In this document: positions 1 through 10,700 of the stretch, piece after piece | Numbering within the stretch: the stretch's first letter is position 1 | How the letters are laid out: the number at the start of each line of letters is the position of its first letter | DNA from: Phytophthora colocasiae | Taxonomy: Eukaryota > Oomycota > Peronosporomycetes > Peronosporales > Peronosporaceae | NCBI GenBank assembly: GCA_018806915.1 | Contig: JAGKQI010000087.1 | Span: 744,001 to 808,000 of the forward strand | Direction: 5' to 3' | DNA length: 64,000 bases | The notes under the pieces: generated by a model | What the model was told of the DNA's origin: nothing | Seen by the model: the letters and a program-made list of their open reading frames with translations, nothing else | Database searches by the model: none | Translations under genes and position numbers: made by a program

Positions 1-187
1 CTCGCTGCGAAGCTTGAACCGAAATGAACCACGACTGCACGGAGAACTCTGCCTGCGAGGACGCGAGGCTGGCCAAAACTCCGGCAGTTGCATCCACTTG
101 AGTCTTGTCCGAGAAGAGCGGTTGGATCCCGAATTAGAGCCTTCCTTCATCAGGAAAAACCTTTTTCCGCTTGTTCCATTCGCTTCG

Positions 188-781
188 CTACACATAGCTC
201 ACTGCACGCGGAAAATACACATTCGTGTAAACTTGCCACGGGGTCGAGTGCAACGCGATCCAGTAGGAAGTCAACATAGAAGCCCCTGAACACTTGGACT
301 TGTCGTATGGTAGCTTTGCTGGGGTATCGGGGTAGTCCACCGCACAGTTGTAGTTCTCAAAAACGAGAGTATCGTCACACCACACTTCGCACGGACCTTG
401 GTGCGATGCCGTAAAGAAATCCCATTCAACTTGCGCAGGTAGAGCTTGTGCCTTGCCATCTACAGTGGAGAAACCGCACTCTTTCGAGGCGCCACTCGCA
501 AGGTCTTGGGTATCCCAAGCCAATTCCTTCAGGGACTTAAACTTGCTGGCGTTGAACGCCGTCCAGTACGCGTCAGTGTTGGAACCTGGGTCGGTGTTGT
601 ACGACTTACCCGTTGGGGCGGGAAGCGCTTTAGAAGGGTCGATCGTGCCAGACGGACTGTTCTGGTTGTAGACACCTTCAGGTCACGTCGGCTGTGGCAC
701 AGTCATCTTGTTGTGGGCCTCAGAGGTAGTGGCCACGGCAGCGATAACGATCGCCACTGTTTTAAGCAGGAAAACAACCAT
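188..781 (-). pseudogene. AA17-type LPMO pseudogene (LPMO 0)
   Basis: The minus strand from the ATG at 781 encodes a signal peptide of about 22 residues followed by mature His (EA-HNKM). The reading frame then meets TGA where paralogs have Trp after the motif PQPT. Past that stop the same frame is recognisably LPMO: AYWTAF, KSLKEL, ECGFS, SHQGPCEVWCDD, YWIALH and PWQVY. The conserved cysteine after PWQVYxN is lost, and the whole C-terminal linker and tail seen in the paralogs is absent. The closest relative in the window is LPMO 4 at 43.0 kb. The intact family (AA17) oxidatively cleaves pectin in the host wall. I infer a dead gene with a nonsense mutation and a 3' truncation. Confidence 0.85.
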
Positions 782-1913
782 GAGCAATGAGGAAGAATCG
801 ACAGAAGAAGTTGGCGGCAAATTCAAGAATGACAAACTAAAAACTAGTAAAAAGGGGAAACTACAGGACCACCAGTAAGTGCATTGATAAAAGGGAAGCA
901 GGTTGTCCGTTGAGGTCGTTAAGGGGAAAGGAGAGGTATCGGTGCGAAGAAGCAGCAGCAAAGCTTTAGATCTCAACTTACGTGAAGACTCTTTGGAAAA
1001 GAACACGTAACCTTGATATGCCGATCTTTGCTGGAAGTCAACCATCTGCTATATGACATTTGTGCACGGTATGTTTATTGTACAGAACATGTATAGTTTT
1101 TGTTGAGTGCATACAAAGTCTTTGAAGACCAAGAGCATATTCAGGAAGGGTAGCTAGCAGACAGATCATGTAAAGTAGATCGTCCTTACGACAGGCTTCT
1201 ACTGTACCATGCCGTTTCATTTCAGTGATGCTGTGACTGTTCTTTGGCTGGCGGTTGTATATCAAAGTAAGTTGCGAAGTGAGTTCATTAAAGCAAGCAG
1301 CCCCTCGTGCTTATTTCTTACTTCTACTTGCCTCACAGGAGCTCAGTACGTTCCAGCTCCACAGCACCAACCATTGGTGCTTGTTGATGAAGGCTGCTGA
1401 TGACGCGGCACATATGCAGGTGCGGCGGCAGCAGCAGTCGCATGCGTTGCAGGTCGTCTGGTACGATACTCCACGCCCAGGCTTAGTGACCCACAGCCAT
1501 TGTTGAAGCGATAAAGACGCTTAAACTTCACTGTCTGCTCCTCCTCCTCAAAGTAATTCACTGCATTTTACTCACCACACAACCTACATATTAATGCGTT
1601 AATACAACTACCACTTATGTGTCGTAACGCTTTGTCGTCTCCCTCTCCGGTATATGATCCCTCCAGTATATGATATCAGCAGGTGAAAACTCACCCGGGT
1701 CGAGTGATACTTGGTGAGTTTCGCTCCGGTTGACTACGCGCCACGCCGATCGAATCCAGCGCTGATACTTGGCACACACATGCAAGACCGCTTGACACAG
1801 CGCCAGGAAAACATTTTTACGCGAGGACCCGCGTGTACGGCATGCACGGCCAGAAAATAACTATAAAAAACGCGCTTCGTGACAGCGTGGTATTGCAATA
1901 TTACGGTGAGATT
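782..1913. other. Intergenic, no supported gene
   Basis: No convincing gene is visible between the LPMO pseudogene and the first Copia element. The minus strand at about 1343-1425 encodes a short Ser/Thr/Gly-rich ORF end (PSSTSTNGWCCGAGTY) that reappears on the plus strand at about 25850-25923, so this is a dispersed repeat or gene relic. Confidence 0.5.
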
Positions 1914-2103
1914 CTAGCAGCTTCTAGGCTGCCCACTACAGAGAACTTCTTAGCTGCCCGCTCAAGAGAACGAAGAGAACGCAAATGCAAACGCAGTGCT
2001 CGCCCCACTTAGCAGATTTGGGATTGAGCGGTCCAGTGGACTTTTAACTCCTTCAACTAACGGGCGGGTGGCAAACAAGTTTCTGAGACTTGCAAGGTCT
2101 CAT
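1914..2103 (-). repeat. Copia 1 3' LTR
   Basis: It matches 6931-7120 except for two substitutions (GTGG/GTGA and CAAG/CGAG contexts). It lies downstream of the RT/RNase H ORF on the minus strand. Confidence 0.92.
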
Positions 2104-2125
2104 ACTCCCCTGAAACTTGTGTCAC

Positions 2126-3682
2126 CTATTTCTCTTCATCAGTGGACTCCTCCTTGCACAAGCACTCCACCCCTAGATCCTTGCGATGTTGGCGAAACTT
2201 GCATTTTCCCAATGGCTTCGTCAAGGTGTCTGCTGGCATATCCTTGGAGGTCAGGTGCTTGACCTTAATGTAGCCTGCTCCCACGTAGTCGATCACTTTG
2301 TAGATAGTCAGGTCTAGACATTTAATCTTGTGATGCCCACTGGAACGTGTCATTACTTGAACAGCAGCAGTGTTATCCGTCAGCAAGGTTGCAGGACGTT
2401 GTACAGGAACTTTCAGTTCTTCCAGCAAGTTCTGCAGCCACCGAATTCGATCAGCACAGCTGCTTGCAGCAACCAATTCTGCACTGCACGTATCCTTCAC
2501 TGCACTCCCTTGTGACTTGCTCTGATAAGCTACCACACACCCACCAAGCTTCACTACTTGGCCTGTAATCGATCGTCGAGTATCCATGTCATTGCCGAGG
2601 TCAGCATCTGCATAGCCCACAATCGGCAGCTCCTCTCTCGCCGATTCCTTAGGTAGCACCAGCCCATAGGCTGCCGTTCCTTTTAGATACGCTAACACAC
2701 GCTGGGCCATCGTATAGTGCTCCACGGTGTAGCAATCCAAATACTTACTCAGAACTCGAACCGAATTTGCAATATCCGGCCGTGTACAGCGCACCAAATA
2801 CTGTAAGGACCCCACAATTTGCCGATATGGCAGATCCTTTCTGTTCACTTCATCTCCATACGGTTTCTCGGGTTTTACAGGGACGACTTTTGGATCCATC
2901 GGTGTTCGAGTAAATCTTGCACCGCTATCGCAAAACTTTTCAACTAAGTGTCGTATGTAAGCTTCTTGAGAAAGTGTAACCCGATCCGATTCTACGCGTA
3001 CACCCATCGCTAACAGTAGATTAATCTCCCCCAAATCTTTGAGTTTGAACTCGTTCTTCAACTCAGAGATTAACCACGTGATGTGCTCTGGCTTAGCTGC
3101 AATCACCACGTCATCTACGTAAACTGTCAGGAATATTAGAGAGCCATCTACCCACTTGACATACACGCCATCTGCAATGACGCTCGCTGTAAAGCCAAGC
3201 TTCTTCAAATACTTCTTCAATGTTTCATTCCATATGAGTGGCGCCTGTTTCAAGCCGTACAGGCTCTTCTTCAGCAGACACACTCGCCCACTACCATCAT
3301 CAAACATCTCAGGTTGCTCCATATAGACGTCAATGTCCATATCTCCATTTAGAAAAGCAGTAGTAAAGTCTATCTGCCGGAGATCAAGATCGTAGTGGAA
3401 CGCCAACACAATAATCACACGAATGGCCTCCATACTGACTACGGGAGAGTACACTTCCCAATAGTCTGACCTGAATACTTGTTCAAAGCCACGAAGCGTA
3501 AGCCGAGCTTTGTACCGTTCAATTTCCCCGTGCTGATTTCTCTTAATCACGAACACCCATCGACTCGTCATTACTTTCGTATTGGGTGGGCGATTAACCA
3601 AGATCCACGTTTCATTCGCCTGAATGGAACTAAACTCTGTCTCCATTGCTTCCATCCACTTATCACGATCAGGACCCGCCAA
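2126..3682 (-). pseudogene. Copia 1 reverse transcriptase and RNase H part
   Basis: This is the third ORF of the broken polyprotein. It opens with DRDKWMEAMETEF, the usual start of the Copia RT region. It carries the RT signatures TAFLNGDMD and SLYGLKQ, and the catalytic VYVDDVV. Copia RNase H follows (YADADLGND, RRSITG, SAELVAA, DNTAAVQV). The upstream integrase ORF reads into another frame at a run of six T (minus strand, near 3690), so RT can be reached only by a frameshift. The frame equals that of gag, so the two breaks compensate. RT motifs themselves look intact. Confidence 0.9.
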
Positions 3683-5454
3683 AGCAACAAAAAACGCACT
3701 GACTTCGGTAGTTCGTCTGTAGTCGTAATAAAGTAGTTTGCCAGATCATATCCATGAAGTCTCACATTTGGTCGGCGTAAACGTGTTGATCGTCGAAGAG
3801 GTACAGTCTCCCCCGTTTTCTTCGTTTTCTGAGGATGTTTCACCTCCACTAATCCTGGTTTTCTCTTCTTTCTGGCCTTAGCATGCTGATTCTCATCACT
3901 AGCCATGCCTTCTGAATCCACTGAATCGCTCTGAGCATCTTCAGTCTGTGTCAGCTCCCCCGTTCTGCTCCGCTTAGCAGCCCTCGAGTCGGTTTCACCC
4001 AACTCAAGTCCACTAGCACTTGCGCTCCTCTTCTTCCCACTAATCTCGCCTCCAACCTGTCCATCCACGCTCACGACCTCGTCGGAGTCGTACGATGGCT
4101 GGGTAACCTTATTGTCACTACAGGAGCTCGAGTACTCGTGGAGAGGCAATCGCACGTACGGGATTGAAGCGGGTAGCACCACTCCAGACTTCTTTGCAAT
4201 GAACTTCTCAATCAACTTTTCCACATAATCTGAGTCAATGGTCCATTCCTCACGAAACTTCACGTCCCGCATTTCCACAATTCGGCCAGTGACTAAATCC
4301 AACACGCGATACCCAGTCGTGTTCTCTGGATATCCAAGAAACAATGCTTCTCGTGCAGTTGTATCATTCTTCCCTTTACGTTTCTGACGGGGTACAAAGT
4401 ATGTTGCCGCACAGCCCCATACACGCAGTCCTGAGACGTCAGGCTTCCTGCCTTCAAACAATTCGTACGGCGTACGACACTGAATGGCTTTTGATGGCGA
4501 GTAGTTTCGAACTGTCACCACAAACTTGAACGCTTCTCCCCATAATATGGAAGGTAACCCGGTTGTGACTAGCAGTGCGCGAACGGATCGCAACACCACA
4601 CCGTTCATCTTCTCAACCAGACTATTTTCCTCGGGTGTATACGTGTTCGTATACAGCGGACGAATTCCCTGCTCCCGAAGAAACTTCCGCAACTCTTTGG
4701 TCATGAAGAACTCAGGGCCTTGGTCAGAGCCAAGAAATCTCACACGTTTTCCCCCTTGCTTGAGTTGCAGGATTAACGTTTTCAAGTTATTCGTGCACTG
4801 GGACTTCTGCTGCATCAAGAATCCCCACAAATAACGAGAATACTCGTCTTCCACCAACTGAAACATCACATTTCCAGCTGCAGAAATCTCTCCATAGTAG
4901 CATACATCCGTCATCAACTTCTCACAGCAGTTAACCGAACGCTTTGGATGCAGCTTCTTGTACGACATTCTTCGAGACTTCGCTAGCGTACAACTCAAAC
5001 AGTCAATCACATCTCCACGTTGCTCTCGTGAAGGGATTTCCATGCCAGTAACTTGCTTTTCACGGCACATCTGTTGCAACGCACCAGCGTTGGCGTGAGC
5101 GAAGCGAAGATGCCACCGATATAACGAACCACCACGCTGAGCTATTGTGGCCGCCACAACTTGAGTTGGTCCACATATGCTCCTAGTGCGATAGTATCCA
5201 CGAGATTTATCGAAAACAATTGCTGTCGAACCCTTCCACATTAGTCTCCGTGGAGGTCCTTTCTCAGGATACTGTGACTCGCAGCGCCAACCTTCTTCTT
5301 CCAAGGCGTTAACACTCAGCAAGTTTAAATGACAGCCTGGTACATTTCGTACACCTTTTAGCTTACAATCCCGCAGTCCCATTTCATTCCCATGCTGATC
5401 TTCGGTAGACACAAATGATATCTGCAGCTCAGACACCAAATGATCTGTAGTCAC
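3571..5454 (-). pseudogene. Copia 1 protease C-part and integrase
   Basis: This is the second ORF. It begins inside the protease domain, without an ATG of its own. It then shows the integrase zinc-binding region (WHLRFAHAN ... CLSCTLAKS) and the rve core (LVEDEYSRYLWGF, SDQGPEF, then E in NSLVEKMNG as candidate D-D-E), and ends in an acidic linker before RT. Relative to gag it is in the +1 frame. Because the break falls inside the protease rather than between gag and protease, a mutation is more likely than a programmed shift. Confidence 0.88.
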
Positions 5455-5482
5455 CTCACCAGTCCACGATTCATGTGGTGTG

Positions 5483-6877
5483 TTAGTCCTCCTGGTAGTG
5501 TGGAAACCGAAGCATCAACGATCTATCAGCACACGTATGCGTGATAGCTGCCGAGTCCAAGATCCATTCCAAGGAATTAGGTCTAGATGACGCAGAGAGA
5601 GTCGATCCTGTACTTACCACAGCACAGTTATTCTCAACACGTCCAATCATTCCCAACGGCGACGGCTCTGGAGGTCCACCTTTCCCACCAGACTTGTCAG
5701 ACTTATTCCCAGTCTTCTCTTCATGCACCAGTCGCTTGGTTCCCTCGACGTTACCATGCTTTGCATCGTACTGGAGCTTTCGACATTCGTATTTATAATG
5801 GCCCTCTTTGTCGCAGTAGTAGCACTTGCCTTTCTTTCTGTTACTCTTGCCGCCGTTTTTACCACTGGATTTACCTCCTCCATCACCGGATTTGGCACTG
5901 CCGTTCTTCTTGCCACCTTTATCATCGGTCTTCTGCTTCTTTGACACGTGCAAAATCTTGCCTCCCTCTTCCTCATCTCGGACGATTTCATCCATCTCCG
6001 TCTCAGACTTCAGCGTGTTCAATAGCTGTTGAAGAGTTGGTCGAGATCCGGGAGTCATCACGCGAGAAAACTGCCGTACTACCTCTCGATGCGTTTGCAC
6101 TACACCCATGAGGATCACATCCACAGTAAGGTCATCGTCTATCACGCGGCCCAGATTCGCCAGCGCCCGACGTGTATCATGTATCTCCTGCAGCCACGAA
6201 TCTATCGTCTGCTCACGAGTGTATGTGGCGTGAAAGAATTTCTTCATCACCCAAACGTAGTTAGCAAACTCACGCTTAGTATGATGCGCCTCCAAGTCCT
6301 CCCACATTTCCTTCCCAGTAAGGAGATCACACATGCGCTCAGCATCTTCAACTTTGGCACCACGAAGTAAAGTATCTTTCACAAAGTAGTCCAACGAGTC
6401 GAATTGCTCCTGCGCAGGTCCAAACTGAACAGGTCTTTGCACTGACCCGTCTACCAAACCCCACGCATTGTACCGATGCAAATATGCCATCACTTGCGCC
6501 CGATAGAGGTTAAAGCTTCCCTCCATCTTTGGTGGTGTTTTATTCACTTCCATTGACGAACGAGGCAGCGGAAGAGGAAACAGAGGCTGAGCTGCTCCCC
6601 CAAGATTTGACCCCACAAACCTCATCGGCACGTTCCCTGTAGACGCACTTGCCGTTGGCACATCCACCACCGGAACGTCCTCCTGGTGTGAAACAGTTAG
6701 AGACGCCATCCTATGCCCTGACAGCGGTCGCGGAGTGTGCAATACTGGAATGCCACCAACTCCGAGCCCAGAACCAACCACCGGTCCTGTCGTAGGCGTC
6801 GACACGGCCATCATCTGTCGCGATCCTGCTCCACTCGGTGTTCCCAGCAAATCGGATATCGAGGGGAACCGAGACAT
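5483..6877 (-). CDS. Copia 1 Gag with start of protease
   Basis: A 464-aa ORF with an ATG at 6877. It holds the Copia Gag core (YRAQVMAYLHRYNAWG, then KEMWEDLEAHH and SWLQEIHDTR) and a canonical CX2CX4HX4C zinc knuckle (CYYCDKEGHYKYEC, about residue 352). The protease active-site region WILDSAAITH has D-S-A in place of the commoner D-S-G. It stops a few residues after the active site, where the frame breaks. Product: virus-like-particle structural protein of a retrotransposon. Confidence 0.88.
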   Translation of the reverse strand: MSRFPSISDLLGTPSGAGSRQMMAVSTPTTGPVVGSGLGVGGIPVLHTPRPLSGHRMASLTVSHQEDVPVVDVPTASASTGNVPMRFVGSNLGGAAQPLFPLPLPRSSMEVNKTPPKMEGSFNLYRAQVMAYLHRYNAWGLVDGSVQRPVQFGPAQEQFDSLDYFVKDTLLRGAKVEDAERMCDLLTGKEMWEDLEAHHTKREFANYVWVMKKFFHATYTREQTIDSWLQEIHDTRRALANLGRVIDDDLTVDVILMGVVQTHREVVRQFSRVMTPGSRPTLQQLLNTLKSETEMDEIVRDEEEGGKILHVSKKQKTDDKGGKKNGSAKSGDGGGKSSGKNGGKSNRKKGKCYYCDKEGHYKYECRKLQYDAKHGNVEGTKRLVHEEKTGNKSDKSGGKGGPPEPSPLGMIGRVENNCAVVSTGSTLSASSRPNSLEWILDSAAITHTCADRSLMLRFPHYQED

Positions 6878-6930
6878 AGTAAGCCTTCACGTCGAAACTT
6901 GACACAAGCTCCAAGCTTGGGCTCATAACC

Positions 6931-7120
6931 CTAGCAGCTTCTAGGCTGCCCACTACAGAGAACTTCTTAGCTGCCCGCTCAAGAGAACGAAGAGAACGCA
7001 AATGCAAACGCAGTGCTCGCCCCACTTAGCAGATTTGGGATTGAGCGGTCCAGTGGACTTTTAACTCCTTCAACTAACGGGCGGGTGACAAACGAGTTTC
7101 TGAGACTTGCAAGGTCTCAT
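6931..7120 (-). repeat. Copia 1 5' LTR
   Basis: It matches 1914-2103. It is followed on the minus strand directly by the initiator-tRNA-like primer site GGTTATGAGCC. Confidence 0.92.
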
Positions 7121-7125
7121 AGATT

Positions 7126-7445
7126 CACACATGTTATTCTTATCTATGTTTAACAAGTTGATAATCATCTTTCAATTAATTGCCTTTAACCCCTTTAGGG
7201 GTTAACCCTTTAAGGGTTAAACAATTAATTAGAAACACGAAATGATTGTGAATTTTTATTTTCAATACTATTATTATATTATTGCTTCTCATTTTCAATA
7301 AATACTATCCGGGCGCCACCAGGTACCGGTATCAATTTTTTACGTGTGGATTCTGTAGACGTAAGTGAAAGTCTGTTAAAAACATCTCGCATATTTTTCA
7401 AAATCAAATTAGCATGTGTATGTACTCGTGTCCAACACATATGAA
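7126..7445. other. AT-rich spacer between two Copia elements
   Basis: About 320 bp of non-transposon sequence lies between the two Copia insertions. It contains two adjacent short palindromes near 7190-7220 (ACCCCTTTAGGGGT and ACCCTTTAAGGGT). No gene seen. Confidence 0.5.
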
Positions 7446-7450
7446 ACATA

Positions 7451-7759
7451 ATGCGATTCTACCCTTTAGCCGTTACCGAAGCTTGAAAACTTTTAACTTG
7501 TTGGTTGTTCGTTAGTTTCCGGACTGAGCTCCAAGCTCCTATTCTGCTATCTTCACATGTACATGGAGAGCTCCTGCTGCTCCGTTTGTCGTACCCTTTT
7601 TCTCCTGGGACTTAGACGGAGTCTTCGACTGCATTCACTGCATCTCTCCAGTGCAGCGTCTCGACCTTCGTCCCAGCTTTGATTTGTCTTCTCAATGCAC
7701 TGCTGTCCAACAGCAACCCACTATCACCGTAGGACTGCCAACTGTCGCTTACTCTAACA
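7451..7759 (-). repeat. Copia 2 3' LTR
   Basis: It matches 12610-12918 except at two positions. The polyprotein stop codon (7749-7751) lies just inside this LTR. Confidence 0.93.
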
Positions 7760-10700
7760 CGCCGTCCTCCGAATCAGCCCGCCGATTCGGAACAACCTTC
7801 ATGTTTTGCGGAATGTCACGTAGTTTAGAGAAATATTGCTCCCTTTTGCATTCGCGTGTCGTTCTTTTTGTCAGTGGGGACATGTTCAGCAGACCCTTCA
7901 TCTTGATCAATCGCGGCACCGCGAGTGGCTTGGTGAATGCATCTGCAGGATTTTCTTCCCCAGCGATTTTCCAAAGTACTACTTGTCCTTGGTTGACTTG
8001 GTAACGCACATAGTGATATCGTAACTCGATATGACGGGTACGGCGGCTGTACGTTGGATTGGTAGCCAAGGCAAGAGCAGCCTGGTTATCAACTCCAATA
8101 CGCAATTCGACAGGATACTTCTTCGGTAGCACTTCTATCAACACATTCGCTATGCCGCGACCTTCCATGCACGCTTCACACGTTGAAACATACTCTGCTT
8201 CTGCTGTTGACCGCGCCACCACAGTCTGCCGTCTAGCAGCCCAAGCAACCGGACCACTTGCGACTTCCATAACGTATCCCGTTATACTCTTGCGAGTGTC
8301 TGGACAATTTCCCCAGTCTGCATCACAGTATCCATCGATGATCACCTTGGCCCTCAGTTCCTTTGCAGCTTGTCTGCTGAAGAAAATTCCTTCTTCTTTA
8401 GTCGCAACCAGATACCTCAGTACGCGCTTCAGCGCCCCGCAATGCTTCGCATTTGGTCGACTCACAAATCGACTTAGCTGGCCCACAGCATAGGATAGGT
8501 CAGGTCTGGTCGTTGTGGCCAAGTACATCAAACTCCCAATGGCCCCATGATAGTCGAAAGACATATCGGCTACATTCTCATCACCAGTAGCTTGCAGCTT
8601 GGTGGTGGTCTCCATCGGTGATCGGCATCCTACAGCATCAGCAAAGCCGTACTTCTCAATTACATCTTGACAGTACTTCGTCTGGTGCATGCGTACGCCG
8701 TCCTCGGAGAAATCAAACTGCACACCAAGGAAATCATGCAGCACACCTTGGTCCTTGATGCCAAACTTCTTGTTCAGTTTATCGAAAATATCAACCTTGT
8801 ACTGCTCCTGGTTGGTTGCCACTATAATGTCGTCCACGTACAACAGTAATAGTGTGGTCACTTTGCCCTTTCGATAGAAAAACAAGCACGGCTCTGTTGT
8901 ACACTGCGTGAATCCCTGCTCTGTTAACCAGTTTGAAATGAGATCATTCCACTCACGTCCCGACTGGTGCAATCCGTAGAGCGCGCGCTTCACCTTCCAA
9001 ACCATGCCTTCCGGACATGGAAACCCAGGAATGTGTCGGATGAAGTGCAAAATCTTCAACAGCGCGTTCAAGTATGCGGTATTCACGTCACATTGATATG
9101 GAATAAGTTCCAATATCAGGCACAGCGCCACAAATAACCTTAGCGTCGCCATGCGCGCCACGGGAGAAAACGTATCCACGTAGTCGAACCCAGCTTCCTG
9201 CTCGTCACCTCGAGCCACGAGTCGAGATCGAAAGCGTCTCACGTTGCCGAGATTATCCGACTTGGCTTGATATCTCCACATAGTGTTCAGTGCCTTCTTG
9301 CCTTTGGGCATCTCGTTCTCCGACACCAGTTCTAGCACATCCTTGGCTTCCATGGCGGCCATTTCTTCCTCCATCCCTTTCCACCACTCCTTGTGCTGTG
9401 GAGATCTCATGGCAGCCTTATATGTCCTTGGTAGCTTCACCTCGGACTCGTGCCAGACTTGTTCAGGTTCAGTGCTCAAAGCTTCTAGAGCGTACGCGAT
9501 AGCGGCGTACAGCGAGAACTCCTGCTCCGAACCACCACCATACTCACGTAGACCAGCTCTGCGCTTCCTCGGGTGTCTCTCCTCTGTTCCGTCTTCGCTA
9601 CTGGTTTCTGCACGAGGCCGTCGCACACCGGTATGCACTCCTTCGCTAGTTACGCATGGTTCTTCTACACTCATGCTTGAGTTGTCATCGCCGGCACCGG
9701 ATCCGTCTTCGGCTAGCTCTGTTTCGTCTTCACCGAGGTCCTCAGGCTCAACGTCCGGTTCACTTTCCGGCTCACCATCGGCATATTCTTCAACACTTGC
9801 GTCCTCAGCACCATCACTAACCTCCGATTCTTCACCGACTTCACTGTCGACTGCATCACCGACGACTTGTTCCTGCCCATCTCGTTGTTCTTCACCGACT
9901 TCACTGTCGACTGCATCACCGACGACTTGTTCCTGCCCATCTCGTTGTTCTGACTCACAACGAACTCGGTTGAACACCAGTTCATCAGTTGGAAACTTAG
10001 CGTCGGCATCGTAAAACACGCTCTCCACCGCCCCCTCGAGGCACTGCTCCTGAGCTTCAGCCTCGAAATCACTGCTGTCGGTGTCTTCGTCGAGTACTTC
10101 GACGTCGTCAATAGCGTCGTCCTGTTCAACTTCATACGACCAGTCTACTACTTGGTCCTCTTGCTCATATCTTTCCTTGTACACGATGTCTTCGTTGTAC
10201 TTGGCATCCAGCACGTACCCGACCGTGTGCGCTTGGGGAAAATACAGCTTACACCCAAGATTCCCCTCTTGGTACCCCAGCACATACCCAACTCTACAGT
10301 TGTCATCGAACTTCGATCTGTTCGGACCAACTTTCGTGTGCGCATACGCCACCGACCCAAATCGCCGGATATGGTGCACGTCAGGTTTGCGCCCCCACAT
10401 CGCCTCGTACGGAGTCTTTCCTAACGCCCGAGTATACACTCGATTTTTCACGTACACTGTGTTCTGCAGAGCATCAACCCAGAACGATCTCGGAAAACCG
10501 GAGTCCGCCATCATCGACTTGAGCATCCCGCTCAGAGTTTGATGCTGTCGTTCACACATGTTCAGGTGCGAGCACTTAGGCGGCTTCTCGTTGTGCTCTA
10601 TTCCATGATGCTTGTAGTAGGCATCAATTTCGTCATTGAAAAACTCCCCACCGTTGTCCGTGGCAATCTCCTTCACCGGAAATCCAGGGCTTTGCCGCTC

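Larger units (their letters stand above)
1914..7120 (-). mobile_element. Copia LTR retrotransposon 1 (frameshifted)
   Basis: The element is 5.2 kb, read on the minus strand, with near-identical 190-bp LTRs at 1914-2103 and 6931-7120 that differ at two positions. The flanking target duplication is AGATT (1909-1913 and 7121-7125); the boundary is uncertain by one base because both flanks continue with C. A primer-binding site complementary to the anticodon arm of initiator tRNA-Met abuts the 5' LTR (6919-6931). A purine tract (CAGGGGAG) abuts the 3' LTR near 2105. Gag, protease, integrase, RT and RNase H are all present in Copia order, but in three ORFs. The low LTR divergence indicates a recent insertion that has since been damaged. 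Confidence 0.93.

Noticed and set aside
14..289. 91-aa plus-strand ORF at the window start
   Set aside because: It overlaps the decayed 3' end of LPMO 0 in antisense and has no protein-like features.
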